A stretch of DNA of 33,017 bases from Chara braunii (GCA_003427395.1 BFEA01000416.1:454477-487493); one strand, 5' to 3'; shown: positions 9,533 to 21,044, numbered from the stretch's first letter. Made by a program: numbers and translations. The notes: generated by a model from the sequence alone, not told the origin.

Positions 9533-12500
9533 TTGCTTTTCCTATCGATCTCATGGGAGAGAGGAGGAGGTGGGTGATAGGAGGGGGTGGAGAAATCGAT
9601 GGGATGGTGTGCGAAGGGGACGAGGGTGGTTGACCTCTGAGCAGAGCGGGGTGAAGAGGAGAACTTGGAAGGGAGATTGAGCTAGCGGAAAAGGAGGGTG
9701 GGATGGCATTGCTGAACTTCTTTCTCGTAAAAACACCTTCTTCTCCTCCTCGTGCTGCTGCTCCTGCACTCTTAGAGTCTCTAGAGACCAACGATTTGAG
9801 GCGTTTGGATATCCCATGTGTTTTCTTCGAAAAACTACTGGATAAGGTTTTGGGTATCTTTTCGGATAACGTTTCGGATAAGCTTTTGGGTATCTTTTCG
9901 GACGAGTTTTCGGACAAGTTCGTTTTGGGAAACTTTTCGTTTTTTTCGGATACGCTTCGTTTGGGAAAGGTTTTGGGGAACTTCTCGGATAAGTTTCTGG
10001 ATAAGGTTCTGGACGTTTTGGATAAGGTTTTGGATAAGGTTTTGGAGAATTTCTTGACGGCGGTTTCGGCGGCAGAAGAAGCTGCCGTGGATCCATTCCC
10101 CCTGGACCATTTCCGACGTCCCTCTCGCTGCTGCTGCTGCTGCTGCTGTTGCTGGTGGTGGTGGTGGTGGGGATGCGGATGATCGTGCTGCTCCTGATGG
10201 CGATGTTTCTGCCTCTGCTTCTTCTGGTGATGGGGTACTTTCTGCGAAACTTCGACGAAGTTGCTCTGAGCTTCGTAGTGCATAGCGAGCATGATCTGGG
10301 CGAAGCAGTTGCCTCGGTCCGCCGCCTTCCTCAGGAAAAACAGACCCAGCTGCTCAACCTGAGGCCAGCCCAACTTTCCGTGCCTGAACGCCAGACCTGC
10401 CAACGTCTCTGCCTCCCCACACCCACACTCTGCTGCTCTCATCACCCAGTTCCTGGCCTTGGCCTCCGATACCTCCACTCGCAGCCCCTCAGCATACAGC
10501 GTGCTAACTACAATCTTGGCCAAGGGATGGCCTTTGCGTGCGCATTCGAAGACAAATCGACATCCCTTGGGCCAGTCTCTCTCGAACCCGTACAGCCCGT
10601 CGAGATAACACACACCCACGAGGAACATAATGCTGTTCGGATATTCCAGCCCCATGTCCAAACCAATGCGCCCCGCAACTGCCAACGAGCTGCCCGATTC
10701 TTCTTCTGCTGCCAATTCCAGCAATAAACGACGGCCATCTTCCAGTCTATCAGGCATATGATGGATGTAAATCTGGCTGAGCAAGAACTTGGCTTCCCTA
10801 CAGCTACTGCTACTACAACTGCTGCAATTCTTATGTCCTCCATCTACGTTCCTCTCGTCATCAACCTTCTTCTTTCCCTCCTCCTCCTCCTCCGCCTTCC
10901 CCTCCTTCTCCTTCCCCTCCTCCTCCTTCCCCTCCTCCTCCTTCCCCTCCTCCTCCTTCCCCTCCTCCTGTGTCATCCTCTTCTCTTCCGCGTCCTCCTT
11001 TTTCTTCTTCTCCCTCTCGTCCTCCTCCGTCTTCTTCTTCTTCTCCTCCTCCTCCTCCTCCTCTTTCTTCTTCTCCTGCTCTTGCTCCACCGTCTTCTTC
11101 TTCTCCTCCTCCGCCTCCTCCTCCTTCTTCTCCTTCTTCTGCTCCTCCTCCTCCTCAACCTTCTTGTCCTCGTCGTCCTTCTTCAGGTTTGCTTTGTCCG
11201 CCATCGCCTTCGCCGTGCGGGTCTCTTTCATCTCCTTCTGATTGGAGTTGCTGTCTTCCTCCGTCTTCTTGTTGTCGTCACCACCGACGGAAGTCAGAGA
11301 ACTGAGAGGAGAAGAAGTCTGCAATTCTTCACGGCCGCATGGACCGTGCTTAGAAGAAGAATAGCACGTGGAGGAGGAGGAGGAGGAGGAGGATTGGATT
11401 TCCTTGATGAGCAATTTGGCGGCCTCGGCAGGGTCCCTCCGGTGACGGCCGTACAGGAAAGACCGAGCCAAGCTGACAGCAGCACCGGGCACGCCCCGAC
11501 GCGCAGCGTCCGACAGTTCTCGTTCCGCTCGACCTCGAGCCTGAGCCGTCGAGCTTCGCGCCGCTAAGATACACCTATTCACCATGACCCTAGCTCTGTC
11601 GTCTCCCCCGACATATCCCGCTAGTCTGAAGCATGCTTCTGCCTTCTTCAAGTCCCTCGGAACATGCCCCGCCACTCCGTGGTAGTGGCAAACCCCCAGC
11701 CTGAACTGTTCTTCGACTGCAGATTCGACAGGTTGGTGACCATATTCATGATGATCAGCATGATGATCATGATGATGATGAGGATCATGAGGATCTTCAC
11801 CATGCTGAGCATGATGCTGATGAGCATGATGATGAGCATGATGATGAGCATGATGATGAGCATGATGCTGAGGATGATGATGAGCATGATGATGAGCAGC
11901 AGGAGGAGGAGGGGGATGCAAAGCGTGACCGTTGATGATGTGCTGTGGCAGAAGATCGAGTGGTGGACAAGTGTAATGGAAATCACTTTGACTGCGATAA
12001 CGTCTAGCACGGTAGCTGTTGAAGAGATCTGGTTTGGTTTCAGAAGCTCTTCTGACTTGCGGAGACTCACCTGTGGGTTGGCACGTGGCACTGTCATGCT
12101 GATGACACGTGGACGGCGGCTCCCTGGCAGCGCCTCCAGTCGTCGTCGAGACGGACTCAATCGGGATAGCTTCTTTACTCATGACGTCAACGACAGGTTG
12201 GTGCTCTTCTGGAGACGACGGAGAAGCACGTCGTCTAACTTCCTTCCCTGATGCAGCCAACAGCGTCAGGTCTTCTTCCTCCTCTCTTCTTCTCTTACCA
12301 GCCAGCGTCTCGTCTTCTTCCTCTCTTCTCTCACCAGCCAGCGTCTTGTCTTCTTCCTCCTCTCTTTTTCTCCCACCTTTCGTGGATTCGGACATGGACA
12401 ATTGCCACGTGTCAGCGTCCCGACTGGTGGACTCCTTGGCAGACGATCGCATGGTCAGGTGCTCCACAAACACGTCAGCAACAGCATCGAGGAACATCTC

Positions 12501-14394
12501 ATACTCGTCATCATTCACATCACCACAAAGCTCATGTGTTCGACGACCGTTCCCTTCTTCCTCTTTTCCTTTTTCCCTTTCTTTTTCTTCTCCTTGCTGT
12601 TGTTCTTCTTCTCTACCTCCACTTCCACGTTGATTGGAGCCATAATACCCATTGCTAAGGGACCCAGTAGCGGGATGGGGATGGGCTATCAGTAGTTCGA
12701 ATGAGGCCTCCCTGTCGGGGCCGGGGTGGGGGCCGGCGATGGCAACTCGATCGGGATAGCGATCAGCGGAGCGATCGGAACGCGGAAGCGGACTGCCGGT
12801 GCTTGCTGCCTCGTCTTGGTCACCTACCGCCTCTGCTCCCATCGCTCCGCCTCCGTCTGGCTTGTCCTCACCGTTAGACTGACGGTCGCCGGCTGTGTCC
12901 AAAGCTTCTGACATCTCTTCGCCGTCAGATGCCGCCGGCTTAACGGCGACAAACGGTCGTGCAGTCTGCTGCTGGTCATTCAAATGCTCAACCCTACCGG
13001 TAGTTCCGTTCGCCTGCCAGCCAGCTCCTCCTATCGATGGCTCGCCTCTCGCAATCTCGGTCCCATAAGCGTCCCGTTGGGTGTCGAATGCTTCTTCCTT
13101 CCATCCGACGACAGTTTCTCCTCCGACGAAGTGTCGAGACGGAGCAACTGCGATGGTCGACGACCTTACATTGCCGACCTCTTCGCCGAAGGATTGCCCT
13201 ATCATGCCGAAGATCAACGGCTCTGGATGACCCACATCATCACAACCGTGACGAGCGGCCGCGATTGACGTCGAATCGACAGACTGCAGAGTAGAAGGAA
13301 GGCAACGAGCAGAAAGTTTTTCCTCCCCCTCCCCCTCCCCCTCCCCCTTCTCCTTCTCCTTCTCCGTCTCCGTCTCCTTCTCCTTCTGCGTCTTCCCCTG
13401 TCCCCTCTCCTCGTCGCCCTCTTCCTTCTCTTCTTCTTCCTCCTCCTGCTCCTCCTCTGCGTCCACCTTCTCCTTCTCCTCCTCCTCCTCCTCCTCCTCC
13501 TCCTCCTCCTCCTCCTCCTCCTCCTCCCAAAGAGAATAGGTCGCCGAGTGTAACAACGGCGAGATTGGAAATCGCCCCGTCATGCATGTACAACTACAAG
13601 GACAACTGACAGTCATCTCGTCCGGCGCGACCTTCGCCCGCTCCTCTCCTACCATCTCCTCCTCTTCTTCTTCTTCCTCCTCTTCTTGTCCTTCTTCCTG
13701 ATCACTATCGTCAGCATCACTGTAGGGGCGTGCAATTACTTGAAACCGCTCAGTTGAGTACTCCTCGACCAGGGCCAACTTTGAGCTCTTCCTCGACCTG
13801 GGACCATTATCTTCATCGCCATCAGGAAGAAGCTGCTCAGACTCTTCGCCGGCCACCGACGTTTCGCGCGACAACCCGACGGTCCGCGGGCTGGCTTCCA
13901 TCCCGATCGCGATTCCCCGTCGAACTACTGGCACAGCAACTCGGCAGACGGGAGCTGCAGCTTCAGCAGCCAGAGCGCCGCTATCAGACCTCATACCCAC
14001 CGTCCCATCAACGAGCTGGTCATAACGCTCATAATCATCATGATCATCGTAATTGCGATTGAGCGGAAGATGATGGCTTAATAGCGCAATAGGAGCGGTG
14101 GAATCATCGTTAGACAAAGCAGTGGGCAGCTCCTCCGACGGGAGGAAACACAGGAGGTTTGCAAGAGTCGTCGCTGTAGCCGTAGTAAGGGAAGGAGGAG
14201 GGGGAGGAGGAGGAGGAGGAGGAGGAGGAGGAGGAGGAGGAGGTGGTGGCGTTTCCGTCATTGACGTATCTGGACTGAGGAGGAGATTGCGATGCACGGG
14301 AAGCCCCGCCGCTGACGGCTGACTCAATCTCTCATCTTCCTCTGCAGCAGCAGTCTGCCATTCCTTCTCTTCATTGTCTCTGCTGCCAATCAAA

Positions 14395-14427
<33 letters not shown>

Positions 14428-15169
14428 CGTGATGACGATGACGATGACGTCGCATCCCCTTGGTCCTCGTTCATCCTTAGTTGGATTTGCTCGCTTCTGA
14501 TCTTGTGAAGCGATAGTCTTGGAGGCGCTGCTCTTCTGAATGACAAAGATGACGTCAACGGCGGTGGCGACCCCGATGATAGACCAGATACGTCAGCCTC
14601 TTCATTGGAGATTGTCTGGATTGGTGGGACAGCCTTCGGTAGCACGGACGCTTTCGACACCTCCTCCTCCTCCTTTGCCGTAGCCATAGCCAATCCCGAT
14701 TGTCGGGATTGGGACAGCCTTCGGTCAGAGGTCACTGGGTGGAAGGAGGAAGAAAGAGATTGATTTGACGAGGTGACACGTGGCGCCTGTTCTGCAAATG
14801 CCGATCTTTCTGCTTCTCCTGCTACTCCCCCTCCCCTTTGTTCGTCCGTCGGGATTGCCACAGACCCTGGGACCACAGACGCTTTCGACAACGACGAGTC
14901 CAATGCCAGCTCGGGGAGAGGAGTGGTTGGCTGAATCGAAGACGAAAGAGTATCAGTCGAGGAGGTGAAAGGTGGCGTCGGCATCATCTCCCTCAGCCAT
15001 GTGTCTTCTGCCAATGATGAGCTTTCTTCTTCTCCTTCTCCTCTTCCCCCTCTCCTCCTCTCTTCGCCCTCTTCCTCGTGTTCTCTTCCTCCTGGTCTTT
15101 CTCCATTCTCGACAGACGGCTGGTTAATCTCCATCAAACTCGTCTGTCCTTTCAACGCCACTCCCTCTC
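7326..15169 (-). CDS. Giant Sel1-repeat protein, C-terminal part (stop at 7326)
   Basis: About 2,614 codons are open from the gap edge to a TAA after an acidic tail ending DDEDDEQ. Sel1 repeats are short helical pairs that make protein-protein scaffolds. I see one at about residues 1147-1200 (FRLGVCHYHG...KKAEACFRLAG) and a cluster at about 1457-1640 (FLVGVCYLDG, AKIVVSTLYAEG, LAGLAFRHGKLG, FFLRKAADRGNCFAQIML). Before the first is a His-rich run (about 1085-1145). Between them is a Lys/Glu-rich charged helix of about 140 residues (about 1298-1438). After the cluster come a KTLS-type repeat (about 1702-1780) and a compact non-repetitive region (about 1997-2325: YLKAWANASYLLEDVDV, DRRIWSTLAMSKTTTTFGG, WLEAESIAALARGSKTAVDV). 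No catalytic motif or membrane segment stands out. Long purine-rich runs cause many spurious opposite-strand ORFs. The length is far above usual Sel1 proteins because of inserts; some inserts could be unrecognised introns. Confidence 0.75.
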
Positions 15170-15555
15170 NNNNNNNNNNNNNNNNNNNNNNNNNNNNNNN
15201 NNNNNNNNNNNNNNNNNNNNNNNNNNNNNNNNNNNNNNNNNNNNNNNNNNNNNNNNNNNNNNNNNNNNNNNNNNNNNNNNNNNNNNNNNNNNNNTCCTCC
15301 TCTCTTCGCCCTCTTGCTCGTGTTCTCTTCCTCCTGGTCTTTCTCCATTCTCGACAGACGGCTGGTTAATCTCCATCAAACTCGTCTGTACTCTCAACGC
15401 CACTCCTTCTCCTCCTCTCCCTCCTCCTCCCTCTCCTCCCCCTCTCCTCCTCTCTTCGCCCTCTTGCTCGTCTTCTCTTCCTCCTGGTCTTTCTCCATTC
15501 TCGACAGACGGCTGGTTAATCTCCATCCAACTCGTCTGTCCTCTCCATGCCACTC
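15049..15555 (-). repeat. In-frame tandem coding repeat of about 150 bp, with a 125-N assembly gap (15170-15294)
   Basis: The unit encodes QTSLMEINQPSVENGERPGG plus RE(H/D)E(Q/E)EGEERR and a Gly/Glu linker. Copies are anchored at 15091, 15333 and 15483 (the CCTGGTCTTT words). The last two are 150 bp apart; the first two are 242 bp apart across the Ns. The gap sits exactly in this array, so a collapsed repeat explains it. The reading frames on the two sides differ by one, so the N count cannot be the true length. Confidence 0.85.
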
Positions 15556-17293
15556 CTCCTCCTCCCTCTCCTCCTCCACCTCCTCCACCTCCTCCACCTC
15601 CTCCACCTCCCTCTCCTCCTCCTCCTCCTCCTCGTTCCACGCCGACCATTGCTCTTGTTGCTCCACAACTTCTTCCTAATGCCACTCCGTCTGCCTCTGC
15701 TGACTGTGGCCGTATCGAATCCAAGAGATCCGACTGTCTGATGCCCGCTCGCGCGTCTTCGTCCTCGTCTTCTCCTCTTCTTACCCGCTTTCCATGTTCT
15801 TCTCCTTCTCTTTCTTCTCCTCCTCCTACTTCTAATCTTCCTCTTTTCCCTCCCTCTCCGCTTTCTATTCCTTCTCCGCTTTCTCCCCTTCCTTGTCCCC
15901 CTCCTCTTCTTCCGCCCTCTCCATTTTCTCTTTCTTCTCTTCCTTCTCCCCCTCCTTCTCCCCCTCCTTCTCCTACTATTCGTTCTCCTCTTCCCCCATC
16001 TCCGTCTTCTATTCCTTCTCCTCCTTCTCCCCATCTTCCTCCTCCTAATCTTCCTCCTCCTAATCTTCCTCCTCCCTCCCTCTCTCCTGTAGGAGGCTGT
16101 GTTCCGTTGATCACGTCCGTTAGGTCGACTCTCTTTAATCCTCCTTCGGCTCCTCCTCCTCCTCCTCCTCCTCCTCCTCCTCCTTCTCCTCCTCCTCCTC
16201 CTCCTTCTCCTCCTCCTCCTCCTCCTGCTGCTGCTTCAAACGTTTCTTTCCGTCTCTCTACTGCTTCAAAATCTCCTCCTGCTTGAGAAGTCATTTCTGC
16301 CTCCACGCCGTCCCGGTTCCATGACCCGCCACGTGGCTCCCGCTTATCCGCAATTGATAACGATGGCTCAACATTCTGCCACGTGTCAGCCGGTCCATTG
16401 TACGGCATAGCTGCTCCTTCTGACAGCATTCCCAGCGAGGTTATGTTTTTCCCTTCGCTTGCCGATGCTGGTACCCCTGCCCCTCCTCCTCCTACTACTC
16501 CTTCCCCTCCTCCTCCTCCTCCTGTGCCTACTTCTAATCCCCCTACCACTGCTGCTATTCCTTCATCTTGTGCTAAAGGTGGTGATGCTGATGGCACTGG
16601 ACAATAAGAGGCTTGAAAAGATCCGCCAGCTAACGCTGTTTGCTGTCCTTGGTCCACGTTGGCCACGTGGCTCGCATACGCCACGTGGTTACCATTTGCA
16701 ACGTGGTTACCATTTGCCACGTGGTTAGCATTTGCCACGTGGCTCACATTCTTTGCCACGTGGTTCGCGTTGGCGAGGTGGTTGCCAGTGATTGATAGTT
16801 GTGCGTCCGCTGGCTCGGTCTCGCGCGGGGTGATTTCGCAAGGAGTGATTTCACTTGGGGTGATTTCACACGGACTGATTCCACATGGGGGGATTTCGCT
16901 GGGCCGGTACGTGGCCAGCTGATTGCGTCGAAGTGGAACAGGCGAAGGAGTACGTGGAGGAGAAGGTGGGGAGAAGGGAGAAGGAGGAGGGGGAGGAGCA
17001 GCTGAGGTAGAAGAGGGGGGAAGCGGAGGAAGAGGTGATAGAGATGGTGATGGTGGTGCCGGGCTCGGTGGATATGGCGGTGGCCTGGCCCACCGGGGCG
17101 GTGAATGACGTGGAGGTAGAGGTGGGCGATGCGCAGGAGAAGAAGGCGCTACTGGTGGTTTACGTAGTGGAGGTGGATGGGGTGCATGGGTATATCTCCA
17201 TGCAGCTGCCCTTCCGAGGATGGCTATGAATTCCTCCTCATCCATCTCCACCACCCCTTTGGCAATCATCGACGAGCACTCTGTTTCTGTCAT
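15295..17293 (-). CDS. Giant Sel1-repeat protein, N-terminal part
   Basis: This is the upstream half of the same gene, joined through the shared repeat units on both sides of the gap. The first ATG of the frame is at 17293 (MTETECSSMIAKGVVEMDEE); a TAA lies upstream at about 17357, and only TTG and GTG codons occur between. The N-terminus (EFIAILGRAAAWRY) is non-repetitive, then come a Pro-rich stretch, a CEITP/SEITP five-residue repeat (16808-16905), a seven-fold NHVAN-type repeat (16660-16790), a Gly/Glu-rich run and the tandem unit. An upstream exon is possible. A short minus-strand ORF at 17926-18231 (MGDGKRKGNAKK) is the only candidate, and I could not support a splice junction. Confidence 0.65.
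16660..16790 (-). repeat. 18-bp coding minisatellite carrying CACGTG in nearly every unit
   Basis: CACGTG occurs at 16664, 16682, 16718, 16736 and 16757, with the near match AACGTG at 16700: an exact 18-bp step (six codons) over the first five, then 21. On the coding strand the units read NHVANG/NHVANA variants. Confidence 0.85.
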
Positions 17294-17374
17294 AGTTCTC
17301 ACATCCAAAACCAAAAACAAAAAGGCCGAAAAGGGACGGCCTCTCGCTTCTTCTTACGCTATTTCAAAAGTTAT

Positions 17375-17595
17375 AACTATCTCCTCCTCCTCCTCCTCCT
17401 CCTTCTCCTCCTCCTCCTCCTCCTTCTCCTCCTCCTCCTCCACCGCCACGTCCTACTCGTTCCTTTCAACGGGGAGAACGGACCTCAGAGGCGACCTGGA
17501 TGCTCTGGAGACCTCGTGCAATTGTCCTTGCTAGACACCCTACCTTCTCCTCCTCCTCCTCCTCCTCCTCCTCCTCCTCCTCCTCTTTGTCCCCG
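17375..17595. repeat. (CTC)n-type triplet runs upstream of the Sel1 gene
   Basis: Two pure or nearly pure CTC runs (about 17382-17440 and 17550-17587) flank a moderately complex segment. On the minus strand they are purine-only, like the runs inside the gene, so they may be 5' UTR or promoter sequence. Confidence 0.7.
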
Positions 17596-17626
17596 TCAAC
17601 ACGGGGACAGGACCACAGAGACTACC

Positions 17627-17870
17627 AGCTATGGGTTTTGGCTATGGATTCGGCTATGGATTTGGCTATGGATTGGCTATGGATAGTAAGGATAGGCTAA
17701 GTATTGGCTATGGATGCTCTTGCAATCTTCGTGCAACTGACGTTGCTGACGCCTTGCGTAGGGTCGAGAAAGAATCGAGAAGATGGTGGCTATGGTGGCG
17801 ATGGTGGCGGTGTTGACTATGGTGGCGATGGTAGCTATGATGGCTATGGTGGCTATGGCTTTGATTGTGT
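17627..17870. repeat. GGCTATGG minisatellite, 5' flank of the Sel1 gene
   Basis: Irregular repeats of GGCTATGGAT, GGTGGCGATG and related words. A plus-strand frame gives a GYGFGYG pattern, but it is short, broken and in a non-genic setting. No other gene evidence is seen between 17360 and 18300. Confidence 0.7.
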
Positions 17871-18297
17871 GTGTGTATGGGGCAGAGCGAGCAAGGAGAC
17901 GACTGTCGCAAAGATAGGCATGATGCTAGACATCTCGACATGAGGAATGAAGACGATAGCTAAGGCCGCTACGTTGGTGGTAGTGATCGCGTACGGAGGT
18001 GATAAGAGGGGCAATGGTGGCTATGGCCGCCACCTTGATGGGGTTCGCGATGGTCGTTGAGGTAGTGGAGGCACATTTGCTACTGCTGCAGCTCCTGTAT
18101 GTCTTTCTAGACGAAAAGTCGCCTTCGTATCTCCCTGAGATTCCCTCCCAGGGAACGTAGCCGATGATGAGACGCTCGCGCGTCTTTTCTTCCCTCTTCT
18201 TTGCGTTTCCTTTTCTCTTTCCATCGCCCATCTACGGACGCACGTTGCGTTTTCCGAACAAAAGAAAAAAAAAAAAAACATAGGGAAAAAAAAAAAA

Positions 18298-18301
18298 AAA
18301 A

Positions 18302-18348
<47 letters not shown>

Positions 18349-18411
18349 GCTATGCTAGCAGTATATGGTCGGTAGGTAATGAAAGGTGAAATTGACGGAA
18401 GAATATAGCTG

Positions 18412-18466
<55 letters not shown>

Positions 18467-18552
18467 ATGCTTGCAGGGGCCCCCTGTATAGGCTTAGGAG
18501 TAGTGGTAGGTAGGTAATGAAAGGTGAAACTGACGGAAGAATATAGCTCTGT

Positions 18553-18644
<92 letters not shown>

Positions 18645-18645
18645 N

Positions 18646-18718
<73 letters not shown>

Positions 18719-18725
18719 GGAGAGC
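18298..18725. repeat. (GA)n, (GT)n and (GA)n microsatellites with a 40-bp direct repeat
   Basis: GA tracts lie at about 18304-18343 and 18415-18464, then GT at 18556-18601, then GA to 18723 with one N at 18645. A 40-bp segment GGTAGGTAATG...ATATAGCT is repeated at 18371-18410 and 18509-18548 with one mismatch, so the microsatellite block was itself duplicated. Confidence 0.9.
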
Positions 18726-18921
18726 AAAGTTACGTTTTTGACCCTTGTTTTGGATGGCAATGAGCTTGGGAGTCATCTGCTATGGCGCTGATGATGATTA
18801 CCAACCCTCGATAGGATCCTTCTTCACCCGTCCGGTGCGCGTCGGGTTTTTGCCGACTTTTTGGTCCTCCTTTTGTTTTTTTTCGGGGGGGGGAGATGAA
18901 GAGTCGGGAGTATCGGTAAGA

Positions 18922-18986
18922 AGCATCTGTTAGCAGCATCAAAAAAAAAAAAAAAAAAAGAAAAGAAAAAAAGCATGCGTTACCAG
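18922..18986 (+). repeat. A-rich insert with imperfect 16-bp direct repeats
   Basis: AAGCATCTGTTAGCAG (18922-18937 within one base) and AAGCATGCGTTACCAG (18971-18986) flank CATC plus an A-rich run. Three mismatches suggest an older event than the one at 21040-21106. Confidence 0.5.
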
Positions 18987-19091
18987 AAGGAAAGATAGGA
19001 ATAGCAAAAGGCAAGCAATGCCCCAACTCTTTTCGGGCCCGCTCCACTACTCCCTTCAGAAAAAAAAAAAAAAGCTTGACAAATCCACGTG

Positions 19092-19141
19092 TCGAGTTCT
19101 CTTTCTTTTTTTTTTTTTTTTTTTTTTCGAGTTCTCTTTCT
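19092..19141 (-). repeat. Oligo(T) insert with perfect 15-bp direct repeats
   Basis: TCGAGTTCTCTTTCT is at 19092-19106 and 19127-19141, with only T between. Read on the minus strand it is an A tail with a target-site duplication. Confidence 0.75.
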
Positions 19142-19379
19142 CCTCGTGAGATAACCTCCACTTGAACCCACTTGAATCTCAACGGTGCAGGGGCGAGGTC
19201 CCACTAGCCAGGAGGATTGGATGAAGCTCCCGAATCTGGACGTCTTTTGACGAGAGATGCAGAAAAGCAGTTTCATCTCGATTTTCTGAATCCTTTCACA
19301 CAGACACGTCAAGATTCAGGCGTTCTATCCGAGTCCCTTTGCTAGTGGTACCTAGCCCCACATCAGTCATCTTTATGCC

Positions 19380-19422
19380 TGACAATCCTTTTTTTTTTTT
19401 CTTCTTCGTTTTTTGACAATCC
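19380..19422 (-). repeat. T-rich insert with perfect 9-bp direct repeats
   Basis: TGACAATCC is at 19380-19388 and 19414-19422 around a 25-base T-rich tract. Read on the minus strand this is an A-rich tail with a duplication. Confidence 0.6.
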
Positions 19423-19539
19423 ATTTGCTCCTTGCTCCGCTACGTCGTCACCACATGCACAAAGACAAAAAAAATATATGCGGGTATGGCGGTACCCCTT
19501 GCCCATGCAGTACGTCGCAGCCAACGGGCCTCGCTGCAC

Positions 19540-19660
19540 TACTCTTGAAATGCACAAAAGACAAAAATCATGGCCGTGTATCTTTCCATATTCTAGAGGA
19601 AGATTCACTCTCATTTTGCACATTTAGAGAGCCGTGCAGCGAGGCCCAACATCTGAGGGT
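19540..19660 (-). repeat. Dispersed repeat related to the tandem array at 32881-33017
   Basis: The stretch TTCTAGAGGAAGATTCACTC at about 19592 and the following TCATTTTGCAC closely match the unit at 32971-33000. On the minus strand all copies read MRVNLPLEYG-like words. No functional ORF is claimed. Confidence 0.55.
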
Positions 19661-19758
19661 CTGATTCCCCAGTCCACTTCAAAGGGTCTCGCTCGGCTAC
19701 ACTAGACTCACGAAAAAAATTGTGAGTGCTTCTAGAGTTGTCAGAGGTCTAGAACTCT

Positions 19759-19955
19759 TGAAAAAAGAAGCATGGCTCCACTTACTCCAGACTCAAGAAC
19801 AATACAAGCACTCACAAATATCTCAGGGCTACATGACAGCCCTTCTACAGCAATAGCCCTTCTACAGCGCTTTAAAAAAGAAGCATGGCTCCACTTGCTC
19901 CAGACTGAAGAACAATACGAATTTCTCAGGGCTACATGACAACCCTTCTGCGGGA
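19759..19955. repeat. Two-copy tandem repeat, period 113 bp
   Basis: AAGAAGCATGGCTCCACTT recurs 113 bp apart (CATGGCTCCA at 19771 and 19884), followed in both by ACTCCAGACT or GCTCCAGACT, AAGAACAATACRA and CTCAGGGCTACATGACA. No gene is seen in 18730-20260 apart from such repeats. Confidence 0.8.
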
Positions 19956-20264
19956 TGACATGACAGCGCCAGCTCTTTCTGATGGTCGGGGCAGCAGGCA
20001 CACTCACGAAAAGAAGAGGCCGGAGGGGGGGTAGGAGGGAGGACGCTAGAAAACCTGAGCGTTGCAGGCTGTGAACTGTATACAAATAGAGAGTGCCCTT
20101 CGAGAGAGAAGCGCTTTCTGACAGCTCTCAAAGGAAGGATGTTGCCGTGCGTTTCAGTCTAGAGTACGTGGAGTGAGACGTTACTCTCCAAAGTCTATTT
20201 TTTGGAGAGGAATCTTGTGCGCATGGTCCAAAGTTCTACCTGACTATGGAGTTCATCCAACCTC

Positions 20265-21044
20265 TTGGGGGGAGGTGGCGATGCAGCCAATTTTGAGAAT
20301 CCCCTGTTGTGTGGCCCAGACGGATCTCCCTTTTCTGCCAATGAGAGCCCGGGGAATTTTGGAAGAGCTTGGATACAAAGAGGAGTGGTTAAACTGGGAG
20401 ATTTGTGGGACAAGGAGTCATGGGAATGGCGCAGTGTAGCTTCAGTGAGAAATCAGTTGTGATGGTTGAGATCAGTGGAGGAACGACTGGCTGACATTCA
20501 AAACTCAGTACCTCACGCTTGGATGGACATTTTGCGTTCTCACCGAAATACTGATACCTGGTCGAAAAGTGTAAGTAGTAGCGGTACTCCTACGTATTGG
20601 AAAGTGGTGGAGCAGCTGAGTGATCATAGCTGCAAGGTAGAAGTTTGGACAGCTTCGGTCACAACTCCCTACACCAGAACATTGTTGTGTTTTAAAGAAA
20701 CACTATGGGTGGGCTCTACTATAGGTCTGGGTCAGGTTATAGTGGCTGAGACTAGCCAGCACGCAGAGGGAAACAGAGGCTCGCACCAGGCCAGTGACAC
20801 AGTATGTCCGTTACGACCACCAGTCAAGTTGCTGGCAGGGGGTAAAACAGTAGCAGAGATAACTGTACACCCCGGACTTATAGGTTGGCTGGACTCTAGA
20901 ACTCAGAAACTGGCTAGCCTGAACGATTATTCGTCTAAAAGAGGGGTAGCACTACAGCAACAGAAAAACAAGCAGAAACCAGTGGATATTGTGATCAGAC
21001 GACGGGAAGAAAAACAACTGGGTACAATAAGGGAAAAAGAGCTA

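Noticed and set aside
10758-11567. Leu-rich plus-strand ORF that looks like a membrane protein
   Set aside because: It is the antisense of the Lys/Glu-rich part of the Sel1 gene; CTC/CTT runs give Leu, Ser or Pro in any frame.
15078-16286. Plus-strand Ser/Pro-rich ORF of about 400 codons
   Set aside because: Antisense of the Glu/Gly-rich N-terminal part of the Sel1 gene, and it runs through the N gap.
17631-17943. Plus-strand GYGFGYG frame suggesting a glycine-rich RNA-binding protein
   Set aside because: Short, breaks early, has no RRM, and follows the period of a DNA minisatellite.
17926-18231. First exon of the Sel1 gene (MGDGKRKGNAKK...)
   Set aside because: ATG and a basic N-terminus are present, but no convincing donor/acceptor pair joins it to 17293, and the later part is low-complexity.
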